From Deltaproteobacteria bacterium (GTDB taxonomy: Bacteria > Myxococcota_A > Bradymonadia > REDH01): a stretch of 57,367 nucleotides of DNA. The translations under genes and the position numbers were made by a program. This document shows positions 32,856-41,193 of the stretch, piece after piece. The stretch is from positions 1 through 57,367 of the forward strand of contig REDH01000051.1 in assembly GCA_007693585.1 (NCBI GenBank), read 5' to 3'. Within the stretch, counting starts at the first letter, position 1. The number at the start of each line of letters is the position of its first letter. The notes beneath the pieces were generated by a model. The model saw nothing but the letters and a program-made list of their open reading frames with translations. It did not search any database and had not been told where the DNA came from.

Positions 32856-34556
32856 ATGACCCTGTCCATCCGCACCTGGATCACCTTCCTCGTCCTCGCC
32901 GTCCTCATGGGGCTCAACAACGTCTACTCCACCCTGCTCACCGGGTGGGGCGACGGCGGCTCCATCGTGGCCGTGATCCTGTGCCTGCTCCTGCTCCCCC
33001 GCATCGACGCCAACATCCGGAACTACAACCTCGGGCAGACCGTCGCCTCCGCAGGCGGAAGCGTCGGCTTCACCGTCGCCATCCTCGCCTCCATCTACGT
33101 CTGGAAGGGCATGCAGGGCGAGACCTGGGAGCCCGACCTCTTCCCCCTCGCCGTCCTCGTCGCCGCCGTCGCCCTCATGGGCGTCGCCGTCGCCGTCCCG
33201 ATGCGGCGCTACATCATCCACTGGTTCTTCCCCAGCGCCGTCGCCTGCGCCACCATCCTCAAGACCGTCACCTCCACCAACCTCGTGGAACGGGCCCGGG
33301 CCACGCGCATCATGATGTTCGCCGGCATCGCCTCCGCCCTCGCGACCCTGCCCACCAAGGTCGCCTTCAAGGCTGGCGGCAGCGCCCTGTGGACCAACCT
33401 CCCCCTCGTCAAGAGCAAGGGCATCGCCCTCAGCCTTGACCCCCTGATGTACGGCATCGGCATCGTCATCGGTCCGCGGATCGGGCTCAGCATGCTCCTC
33501 GGAGCCCTCCTCAGCACCCTGTGGTTCGTCCCGTGGCTGGACGCCCAGGGCACCGAAGCCGCGGAAATCGGAGAGTACGTCCGCTGGTCCGCCGTCGGAC
33601 TCATGACCCTGCCCGCCTTCGCCTCCATGATCTTCGCCGTCGCTTTCCGCACGCCCCAGGTCATGCCCCCCGGGTTCACCGACCTCCGCGAACAGCCCGG
33701 CCTCACCCGCAACCAGGCCTTCTTCATCGGCGGCGTCTTCCTCGCCGCCACCGCGGTCACCATCTACTCCATGCAGTCCGTCTTCGGGGTCACCTGGCCC
33801 TGGGTCGTCGGCGGCATCCTCATGGGCGCGCCCATGGTCGTCGCCCTCGGCAAGGTCGCCGCCGAGACGAACATCAACCCCGTCCGGCTCCTCGCCATCG
33901 TCCTGCTCTTCGTCTTCAGCCTCTTCGGCACCCACTCCCCGGTGGCCCTCCTCGCCATGGGCATCTGCGGCGCCGCCATGGCCGCGATTGCCGTCGACCT
34001 CTTCTACGACCTGCGCACCGGACACCTCGTCGGCGCCAGTCCCCGCCACCAGGTCGGCCTCCAGCTCCTCGGTGTCATCCCCGCCGCCTTCGTCTGCGTC
34101 TACTTCCTCCACATGCTGTCCGGGTTCGGCATCGGCGAAGGAGAAGCCTTCCCCGCACCCGGTGCCGTGATCTGGGCCACCATGGCCGACGCCTTCGCCG
34201 GCGGCGCCTCCATGCTCGGCCGTGGCGTCCTCATTGCCCTCGGGGTCACCAGCCTCCTCGGCATCCTCCTCGCCCTCTTCGAAGCCATCCCGAAGACCAA
34301 GCCATTCACCCCTTCGGCCTTCGCCATGGGCATCGCCCTCCTCCTCCCCTTCGAGATGTCCGCCGCCATCGCCCTCGGGGGTGTCATGCGCTGGGCCGTC
34401 ACATTCGCCGCTCGTCGAAGGGGCGGAGAGGAGGCCGAACACAAGGCCGTCGATGATGCCTTCCAGGCCGGCTCCGCCGTGTTCGCCGCCTCCGCGCTCA
34501 CCGGCATTCTCGCCGTGCTCCTCATCACCCTCGGCCTCCTCCACCTGCCCTCCTGA
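32856..34556 (+). CDS. OPT-family (oligopeptide/metal) transporter
   Basis: A 566-residue polytopic membrane protein with about 14 hydrophobic segments from TWITFLVLAVLMGLNNVYSTL to the C-terminal LTGILAVLLITLGLLHL. The helix pattern and segments such as GGSVGFTVAILASIYVW, RRYIIHWFFPSAVACATILKT and GVIPAAFVCVYFLHMLSGFG fit the OPT superfamily, which carries peptides or metal chelates inward. Substrate unknown. It stands behind a terminator and before a DUF971/thioredoxin pair. Confidence 0.75.
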   Translation: MTLSIRTWITFLVLAVLMGLNNVYSTLLTGWGDGGSIVAVILCLLLLPRIDANIRNYNLGQTVASAGGSVGFTVAILASIYVWKGMQGETWEPDLFPLAVLVAAVALMGVAVAVPMRRYIIHWFFPSAVACATILKTVTSTNLVERARATRIMMFAGIASALATLPTKVAFKAGGSALWTNLPLVKSKGIALSLDPLMYGIGIVIGPRIGLSMLLGALLSTLWFVPWLDAQGTEAAEIGEYVRWSAVGLMTLPAFASMIFAVAFRTPQVMPPGFTDLREQPGLTRNQAFFIGGVFLAATAVTIYSMQSVFGVTWPWVVGGILMGAPMVVALGKVAAETNINPVRLLAIVLLFVFSLFGTHSPVALLAMGICGAAMAAIAVDLFYDLRTGHLVGASPRHQVGLQLLGVIPAAFVCVYFLHMLSGFGIGEGEAFPAPGAVIWATMADAFAGGASMLGRGVLIALGVTSLLGILLALFEAIPKTKPFTPSAFAMGIALLLPFEMSAAIALGGVMRWAVTFAARRRGGEEAEHKAVDDAFQAGSAVFAASALTGILAVLLITLGLLHLPS

Positions 34557-34709
34557 CCCGAAGGTGCGGACAGGGCTCGACCGCCTCTGCCACCCCGGCC
34601 TCCTCCCCCCTGTCGTCCAGCCGCGCGCTTGCGGACCGGCTGCGCCGACCACACCCTCGCTGGCGAAAGCCGCACGGGCGCGGCCCCGACCGACAAGCGC
34701 AGCACGACC

Positions 34710-35057
34710 ATGACCAGCACCCCCACCGACGTTCATCTCCGGGAACGCGAAGGCGTCCTCGATATCGACTGGACCGACGGCCACAAGAGCCGCTTCTCCC
34801 TTCGCTATCTGCGCGGATGGTGCCCCTGCGCCGTCTGCCAGGGACACCTCCACGGCGTCACCACCTTCGTCGACCAACCCGCCCCCCGCCTCCTCGGCGC
34901 CGAGCCCGTCGGCACCTACGCCATGCGCCTGCAGTGGAGCGACGGCCACCGCACCGGCATCTACGCATTCAAGTACCTCCGGGCCATCGAGCTTGCCCCG
35001 CCAGCCGAGGGACCCTCCAACGAGCAGCTCCTCGCCTCGGATGCCCAGTCCTCATGA
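34710..35057 (+). CDS. DUF971 (gamma-butyrobetaine hydroxylase N-terminal-like) protein
   Basis: A 115-residue single-domain protein. VLDIDWTDGHKSRFSLRYLRGWCPCAVCQG, with its C-x-C-x-x-C-like Cys cluster, and MRLQWSDGHRTGIYAFKYLR match the DUF971 pattern, found fused to gamma-butyrobetaine hydroxylases or alone beside Fe-S assembly proteins. The Cys cluster suggests metal binding. Its stop overlaps the ATG of the thioredoxin-like gene (ATGA at 35054-35057), so the two are co-translated. Confidence 0.85.
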   Translation: MTSTPTDVHLREREGVLDIDWTDGHKSRFSLRYLRGWCPCAVCQGHLHGVTTFVDQPAPRLLGAEPVGTYAMRLQWSDGHRTGIYAFKYLRAIELAPPAEGPSNEQLLASDAQSS

Positions 35058-35611
35058 CCTCGCCTCCGAACCCCCGACAGGCCCCGGGACGACCGCGGCG
35101 CCGCTGGCAGCGCTGGGCGATCGACATCGCCATCCTCGTCGCCGTCGTCCTCGCCATCCAGGCCTGGCAGGGCCGTGATCACCTCCCCCGCGGCGCCGAC
35201 TCCGATGCCCCCGCCTTCCAGCTCGCCACCATCGCAGGAGGGACCCTCTCCCTCGACGATCTGCGGGGAGACGCCGTCGCCCTCCACTTCTGGGCCACCT
35301 GGTGCGCCGCGTGCCGCACCGAGCTCGGCGCCCTCGAACGCCTGCACAACCGCACCCCCGACGGCCGCCGACTCGTCACCATCGCCGTCAACAGCGGAGA
35401 CGCCGAGACCCTCCAGGCCTTCGCCGACGAACGGGGGCTGAGCTTCCCCATCCTCATCGACGACGGCACCGTCGCCGCGCGGTACCGCGTGAGCGCCTTC
35501 CCCACGACCTACTACCTGAGTCCCGGCGGCTCGATCACCAGCAGCGACGTCGGGATCAGCACCACCACCGGCATGCGCTTCCGCCTGTGGCGCGCCGCCC
35601 GGAGGGGCTGA
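35054..35611 (+). CDS. Membrane-anchored thioredoxin-like (TlpA/ResA-type) protein
   Basis: A 185-residue protein with an Arg-rich start, one membrane helix (AIDIAILVAVVLAIQAW, about 22-38) and a periplasmic thioredoxin fold: DAPAFQLATIAGGTLSLDDLRG, LHFWATWCAACRTELGAL (active-site Cys84 and Cys87), YRVSAFPTTYYLSPGG with the cis-Pro. The family reduces or exchanges disulfides on exported proteins such as cytochromes. Many Cys-rich exported lipoproteins are encoded nearby. Translationally coupled to the DUF971 gene. Confidence 0.88.
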   Translation: MTSPPNPRQAPGRPRRRWQRWAIDIAILVAVVLAIQAWQGRDHLPRGADSDAPAFQLATIAGGTLSLDDLRGDAVALHFWATWCAACRTELGALERLHNRTPDGRRLVTIAVNSGDAETLQAFADERGLSFPILIDDGTVAARYRVSAFPTTYYLSPGGSITSSDVGISTTTGMRFRLWRAARRG

Positions 35612-35731
35612 TCCCGTCGGCATTCCGGGGTTGAAGCCGTGCGTCCGACACGCTAGCCTGCCGAGTCACCGGGCGTTCAGCCTCCCTGCGCACCGCCCCC
35701 GGCGGTACGCACATCCCTCCCGGAACTCCGC

Positions 35732-37741
35732 ATGCTGCAGCAGGGCATCACCCGCTTCCGACTGCCGATCCTGCTCGGGGTCCACACCGTCGTCTTCGCC
35801 GTGTCCCTCTGGGCGGCATTCGTCGTCCGCTTCGACCTGATGGTGCCGGCCAGCCAGCTCGAGACCCTGCGCACCATGCTCGTGCCCGTGGTGCTCACGA
35901 AACTCGCCGTCTTCGGAGCCTTTCGCCTGTACGGCGGGTGGTGGCGGTACGTCGCCCTCAACGACCTGCTGCGCATGGCCACCGCCGCCGCCGCAGCCAC
36001 CGTGCTCCTCGCCACCGGCATCTTCCTGCTGCAGGTCTCCGGCATCCCCCGCTCGATCCTCCTGATCGACCTCGTCCTCACCGTCGCCCTGCTGAGCTTC
36101 ATTCGCGTCACCATCCGCCTCGTGCGCGAGCGCGTCCTCGAGCCCGCAGGCGACAGCCGGGGACCCACCGTCCAGACCCTCATCGCAGGCACCGGACCCA
36201 CCGCCGAAGCCCTCCTGCGGGAGCTCGCCAGACACCCCAGGCACGGATACGTCCCCGTCGGCCTGCTCGACCAGAGCGCCCGGAACGTCGGCACCTCCGT
36301 GTCCGGCGTCCGCATCGTCGGCGGCCTGGAGGACCTCCCCGACGCCGTCCGCACCACCGGCGCCGAGCAGGTGCTCATCGCCCTCGAGGAAGGCAGCGGA
36401 GAGCTCGTCCGGCGGATCGTGGCCCTGTGCGCCAGCGCCGACGTCCGCTACCGCGTGCTGCCCACCACCGAGGCGCTCCTCAACGGTCAGGTCTCCATCT
36501 CCCAGCTCCGGGAGGTGAACCTGCAGGACCTCCTGGGCCGGCCCCCCGTGCGCCTCGACAACGAACCCATCGCCCGGATGATCACCGGCCGGACCGTGCT
36601 CGTCACCGGTGCGGGAGGCTCCATCGGCTCCGAACTCTGTCGACAGGTCGCCCGCTTCGGACCCGCCGAGCTCGTGCTCCTCGAACAGGCCGAGAACCCC
36701 GTCTTCCACCTCGAACGGGAACTCGTCCAGACCTTCCCCGACATCACCCTCGTGCCCGTCATCGCCGACGTCTACGACGCGCCCCGCATGGAGCGGGTCT
36801 TCGCACGGCACCGGCCCTCCATCGTCCTCCACGCCGCCGCCCACAAGCACGTGCCGCTCATGGAGCGAAACCCGGGCGAAGCGATCAAGAACAACATCAT
36901 CGGCACCCTCAACGTCATCCGCGCCAGCCAGACCGCAGAAGCCGAAGTCTGCGTGCTCATCTCCACCGACAAGGCCGTCCGGCCCACCAGCGTCATGGGC
37001 GCCTCCAAGCGCGTCTCCGAGATGCTCATGCAGTCCCTCGCGCCCCGCTCCACGACCCGCCTCACCGCCGTGCGATTCGGAAACGTCCTCGGCTCCAACG
37101 GCTCCGTCATCCCCATCTTCACCGAACAGATCCGCAACGGCGGCCCCGTCACGGTCACCCACCCCGACATGCGCCGCTACTTCATGACCATCCCCGAGGC
37201 CAGCCAGCTCGTCCTGCAGGCCGCCTCCCTCAGCCAGGGCGGCGAGATCTACGTCCTCGACATGGGCGAACCCGTCCACATCGTCGACGTCGCCCGCGAC
37301 CTCATCCGCCTCTCCGGACTCGAACCCGACGTCGACATCCCCATCACCTTCACCGGCATCCGGCCCGGCGAGAAGCTCTTCGAGGAGCTCGCCACCGAAG
37401 GCGAGGAGACCGAGCGGACCGCCCACGACCGCATCTTCCGATCCGTGATCGCCCCGCCCGACGCCGACGTCCTCCTCACCGCCGCCGACCGCCTGCACGG
37501 ACTCTCCGCCACCGACGCACCCGCCTCCCACGTCCGAAAGGGCATCTTCGATCTGCTCAACGCCCTCGAAGAAGGCTCCAGCGTCCGCGAAGTGCAGAAC
37601 GTCGCCGACAACATCATCCGATTCCCCCCCGACAGCCCCCCCCAGGTCGATGTCCACACGTCCGCGCCCGACGACCCGTCTTCTGCCCCTGCTCCTGCTC
37701 CTGCTGACGGGGCTCGCGCTTCCGGCGTGCGGGGGGGATGA
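35732..37741 (+). CDS. Nucleotide-sugar 4,6-dehydratase (CapD/WbpM/PglF family)
   Basis: A 669-residue membrane enzyme. Four N-terminal helices (about 10-130) are followed by a CoA-binding-like Rossmann region, then a second Rossmann domain with VLVTGAGGSIGSELCRQV (about 290-307). The short-chain dehydratase site is ISTDKAVRPTSVMGASKR, where Thr-Asp-Lys replaces Tyr, typical of UDP-GlcNAc 4,6-dehydratases. FGNVLGSNGSVIP and TGIRPGEKLFEEL also fit. It starts synthesis of deoxyamino sugars for surface glycans. Its last 92 bases overlap the next lipoprotein gene. Confidence 0.92.
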   Translation: MLQQGITRFRLPILLGVHTVVFAVSLWAAFVVRFDLMVPASQLETLRTMLVPVVLTKLAVFGAFRLYGGWWRYVALNDLLRMATAAAAATVLLATGIFLLQVSGIPRSILLIDLVLTVALLSFIRVTIRLVRERVLEPAGDSRGPTVQTLIAGTGPTAEALLRELARHPRHGYVPVGLLDQSARNVGTSVSGVRIVGGLEDLPDAVRTTGAEQVLIALEEGSGELVRRIVALCASADVRYRVLPTTEALLNGQVSISQLREVNLQDLLGRPPVRLDNEPIARMITGRTVLVTGAGGSIGSELCRQVARFGPAELVLLEQAENPVFHLERELVQTFPDITLVPVIADVYDAPRMERVFARHRPSIVLHAAAHKHVPLMERNPGEAIKNNIIGTLNVIRASQTAEAEVCVLISTDKAVRPTSVMGASKRVSEMLMQSLAPRSTTRLTAVRFGNVLGSNGSVIPIFTEQIRNGGPVTVTHPDMRRYFMTIPEASQLVLQAASLSQGGEIYVLDMGEPVHIVDVARDLIRLSGLEPDVDIPITFTGIRPGEKLFEELATEGEETERTAHDRIFRSVIAPPDADVLLTAADRLHGLSATDAPASHVRKGIFDLLNALEEGSSVREVQNVADNIIRFPPDSPPQVDVHTSAPDDPSSAPAPAPADGARASGVRGG

Positions 37742-38696
37742 CGATCCCGCACCCGACCCGCGTCTGCGCGATCGCTCGCCGCCCACCGGTGACAACGGCC
37801 GCGGCTTCGGCGGTGGCGACCCACCCCTGCCGAGCCCGGACCACCAGTCCTCCGACCCCTTCGCGCCCGGCAGCGCCTTCCCCTCCGACGACCCCCTCCC
37901 CACCCCGTCGACGCCCGGAACGCCGTCTTCGACCCCGTCCGATCCCCCGCAGCCCGACCCCACGACCGATCCCGTACCCGATCCCACCGGCGCCCCCCCG
38001 GCTCCCGGCATCGACTGCGCAACCGGCTTCCTGCCGGACTTCTTCGACATCGCCCCAGCCTGCGAGATCTACGCCCAGAGCCCGTCCACCCTCTACATCG
38101 TCGACCCATGGCGCGGCACCGCCGAGAACATCGGACCGACCACCGGCAACATGTTCGACATCGACGTCGCCCCCGACGGCACCCTCTACGGCGTCGCCAG
38201 CAGCGCCCTCCACCGCTACGAGGAATCCACCGGAAGGTGGACCCGCGTCGGCGCCCTGAACCCCGCCGGCGTCAACCCCAACGGGCTGTGCATCAACAGC
38301 TTCGGCGTCGGATACGTCACCTCCGGAGACCAGCTCTACCAGGTCGACCTCGACACCGGACGGACGACACCCGCACCCCGCTCCATGGGCTCCGGCTTCA
38401 CCTCCTCGGGAGACTGCGTCATCGACAAGGCCGACCTCATCTACATGACCAGCAGCAACACCTTCGGCAACGACGACCTCGTCCTCATCGACAACGACGG
38501 CGCCGCACAGGTCATCGGCCGCACCAACCACAACCGGATCTACGGGCTCACCGCCGCCTGGGGACGCCTCTTCGGCACCACCGGAGACGGCTACATCATC
38601 GAGATCGACTGGCAGACCGGGCACAGCCGAACCCTCCACCGGCTCGCGGGAATCCAGTTCTACGGCGCCGCCAGCACCGCCGCAAACGAACGCTGA
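37650..38696 (+). CDS. Lipoprotein with predicted beta-propeller-like domain
   Basis: A 348-residue protein whose signal (RLLPLLLLLLTGLALPAC) fixes the start at 37650, although that overlaps the dehydratase gene by 92 bases in another frame. A Pro/Asp/Thr-rich linker of about 95 residues follows. The C-terminal domain has repeats of short strands (TLYIVDPWRGTAENIG, MFDIDVAPDGTLYGVASS, RLFGTTGDGYIIEIDWQTG), looking like a beta-propeller. Function unknown; probably surface-exposed. Confidence 0.78.
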   Translation: MSTRPRPTTRLLPLLLLLLTGLALPACGGDDDPAPDPRLRDRSPPTGDNGRGFGGGDPPLPSPDHQSSDPFAPGSAFPSDDPLPTPSTPGTPSSTPSDPPQPDPTTDPVPDPTGAPPAPGIDCATGFLPDFFDIAPACEIYAQSPSTLYIVDPWRGTAENIGPTTGNMFDIDVAPDGTLYGVASSALHRYEESTGRWTRVGALNPAGVNPNGLCINSFGVGYVTSGDQLYQVDLDTGRTTPAPRSMGSGFTSSGDCVIDKADLIYMTSSNTFGNDDLVLIDNDGAAQVIGRTNHNRIYGLTAAWGRLFGTTGDGYIIEIDWQTGHSRTLHRLAGIQFYGAASTAANER

Positions 38697-38710
38697 ACCA
38701 GAGCCCCTCC

Positions 38711-40801
38711 ATGATCCTCTCCACCCGCGCAGCTCGAACTCCGGTCCTGCTGATCGCCCTCGCCCTCGGCGCCTGCAGCTCCACCAGCGAGGACGCCCGC
38801 ACCTCCTCGCCCGACCTCTGCCCTCCAGACGCGTGCGCGGCCGACGCCTTCTGCGACCCTGCCACCGGCGCCTGCCTGTGCGGGCCCGAGACGACCGCCT
38901 GCGCCGAAGGGAGCCTCTGCCGCGACGATCGCTGCGTGCTCGACCTCGAAGGCACCTGCGGCGCCGGAACCCGCTGGGAGCCGGGAATGACCGCCTTCGC
39001 CGACCGCACCGACGCGTGGGGCCTCGCCGAGATCGGCGCCGAAGGCGTCCGCCTCGCCGCCGTCGACATCGACGGCGACGGCTGGACCGACCTCATCATC
39101 CGCCGCGGCGGCTCCCACATCGAGGACCTCGGCACCGACGGCATGCGCCGCACCTGGATCCTGCGCAACACCGGCGACGGACGTTTCGTCGACGTGACCG
39201 AGGACTCCCGCTTCACCCGCACCCGCCAGACCTACGTCGGCGACACCCTCCGCAGACCCGTGGAGGTCGTCGCCTTCGCCGACGTCAACAACAACGGACT
39301 GCTCGACGCCTACACCGGTCACCACACCGCCGACCCCGAACGCGTCCTCGCCGAGACCCCCGAGCTCCTCCTCCAGCAGCCCGACCACACCTTCGACCTC
39401 GGCAGCAGCAGCCTCCCCTTCCGCTCCACCACCCCCCCCGCCGCCCCCTCCTCCGCCGTCTTCACCGACATCGACCGGGACGGCCACATCGACCTCTTCA
39501 TCGCACACGATGGCGCCATGGTCGACGGCACCCTCCTGCTCCGAAACGACCAGCTCCTTCGCGGCGACGGACGCGGCGGCTTCACCGATATCACCGACGA
39601 CGCGGGCCTGAGCACCGAGGACTGGGACGACCTCGACGCCCTCAACGAGGCCCGGGCACACAGCCGCGCATGGAGCGCCGCCGCCTGCGACCTCTCGGGC
39701 AACGGCACCCCCGACCTCCTCGCCGCCGGCTACGGCCGCTCCCCCAACCACCTCTGGCAAGGCGAGCGCGACGAGGACGGCAACGTCCGCTTCCTCAACC
39801 GCTCCATCGCCTCCGGATACGCCTGGGACGACGACATGTCCTGGCACGACAACCAGTTCGCCCGCTGCCACTGCCAGCAGAACCCGGACGACGAAGGCTG
39901 CGCCGACGTGCCCCCGCCCCTCATCCAGTGCACCACCCCCAACTGGCGACATCACCTCGACCGACAGCCCTTCCGCTCCGGCGGAAACTCCGGCACCACC
40001 GTCTGCGCCGACATCAACAACAGCGGACACCTCGACCTCCTGACCACCGAGATTCGCCACTGGTGGGCCGGCGACGGCTCCGACGTCTCCGAGCTCCTCC
40101 TCAACACCGGCGAAGACCCCATCCGCTTCGAACGACCCGGCCGCGACGCCACCGGCCTCGACGTCCCCCGCATCGGCACCTCATGGGACGAGGGGCACAT
40201 GACCGCAGCCGTCTTCGACTTCGACAACGACGGCTGGCCCGACCTCTACATCGGCGCCTCCGACTACCCCGGCAACTTCGGCCTCCTCTTCCACCAGGAC
40301 AGCCCCGAACGGTTCCGCCCCGTCCCCGTCTCCGACGGCATCGACCACCACCGCTCCCACGGCATCGCCGTCGCCGACTTCAACCGCAACGGCCGCCTCG
40401 ACGTCGTCGTCGGCCACTCCCGCGCGCGCTGCAACGCCGACGCCCCCAACGACTGCTACCCCACCCCCCAGGTCCGCCTCTTCGAGAACGTCCTCGACGG
40501 CGAACCCAACTTCATTCAGCTCCGGCTCGAAGGCGCACCCGGCACGAATCGTGCCGCCATCGGTGCCCGGGTCCGCGTCACCGCAGGCGACGTCACCCAG
40601 ACCCGGGAGGTCGGCGGCGGACACGGACACTACGGCATCCAGCACGACCTCGTGCTCCACTTCGGGCTCGGCGAGGCCTGCGAGGCCGACATCGAGATCC
40701 GATGGCCCGACGCCTCCCTGACCACCGAGCGCATCACCGTCCCCGCGGGCCACCGCTACCACGTCCGACAGGGCGAACTCCCCGTGCCGGAACCGCGCTG
40801 A
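38711..40801 (+). CDS. VCBS/FG-GAP repeat lipoprotein with ASPIC/UnbV C-terminal domain
   Basis: A 696-residue protein. Lipoprotein signal (PVLLIALALGACSS), a short Cys-rich segment, then at least five FG-GAP/VCBS calcium-binding-type motifs: DIDGDGWTDLIIRRGG, DVNNNGLLDAYTG, DIDRDGHIDLFIAHDG, DFDNDGWPDLYIGASD, DFNRNGRLDVVVGHSR. The end matches the ASPIC/UnbV domain (LEGAPGTNRAAIGARVRVTA ... IEIRWPDAS). Such CRTAC1-like proteins are surface adhesins or binding proteins. It starts 14 bases after the preceding lipoprotein gene, and its stop opens a gene-free stretch. Confidence 0.88.
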   Translation: MILSTRAARTPVLLIALALGACSSTSEDARTSSPDLCPPDACAADAFCDPATGACLCGPETTACAEGSLCRDDRCVLDLEGTCGAGTRWEPGMTAFADRTDAWGLAEIGAEGVRLAAVDIDGDGWTDLIIRRGGSHIEDLGTDGMRRTWILRNTGDGRFVDVTEDSRFTRTRQTYVGDTLRRPVEVVAFADVNNNGLLDAYTGHHTADPERVLAETPELLLQQPDHTFDLGSSSLPFRSTTPPAAPSSAVFTDIDRDGHIDLFIAHDGAMVDGTLLLRNDQLLRGDGRGGFTDITDDAGLSTEDWDDLDALNEARAHSRAWSAAACDLSGNGTPDLLAAGYGRSPNHLWQGERDEDGNVRFLNRSIASGYAWDDDMSWHDNQFARCHCQQNPDDEGCADVPPPLIQCTTPNWRHHLDRQPFRSGGNSGTTVCADINNSGHLDLLTTEIRHWWAGDGSDVSELLLNTGEDPIRFERPGRDATGLDVPRIGTSWDEGHMTAAVFDFDNDGWPDLYIGASDYPGNFGLLFHQDSPERFRPVPVSDGIDHHRSHGIAVADFNRNGRLDVVVGHSRARCNADAPNDCYPTPQVRLFENVLDGEPNFIQLRLEGAPGTNRAAIGARVRVTAGDVTQTREVGGGHGHYGIQHDLVLHFGLGEACEADIEIRWPDASLTTERITVPAGHRYHVRQGELPVPEPR

Positions 40802-41193
40802 GGCCCCCTCCGGGACGCTCTCCTCCGGACCTCCGCGGACCCCGCCGAGTTCCCGGGGCTCTCCACACGACTGCGCCCACCGGGCCTCTTCGCTCCGGGC
40901 TCATCCGACGAACCGAAGGCGCACGGCGCGCGAATCGGCCCCGACAGGGCCGCACAGCTCCGGGGGCGGCCTCCGGCACGGCGCACCCACTGACCACCCC
41001 ACCCCGGTCCTGCAATCGCGCCTGCCTCTGGCCGCACGCGCCGGAAACCGGGCCGCCCATCCGGCACAGCCTCGCGGAGAGGGGCATGGCGCCCGGCGCC
41101 CGGCCCCTGGCTGGCAGAGCGGTCACCCGGTCGAGTCATGGGTGGTGGGTCGCTCGCTCGACCCCGTTCGCGGAGGTCCCGACCGGGGGTCGG
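40802..41193. other. Convergent intergenic region
   Basis: About 390 bases between the ends of two convergent lipoprotein genes. I see a small hairpin (CGGCCC-CGACA-GGGCCG, 40936-40952) without a T-run, and no credible ORF, RNA or repeat. Confidence 0.5.

Noticed and set aside
32622-34949. 775-residue minus-strand ORF opposite the OPT transporter
   Set aside because: Acidic Gly/Glu/Asp repeats typical of antisense to C-ending codons; the plus strand has clear membrane helices.
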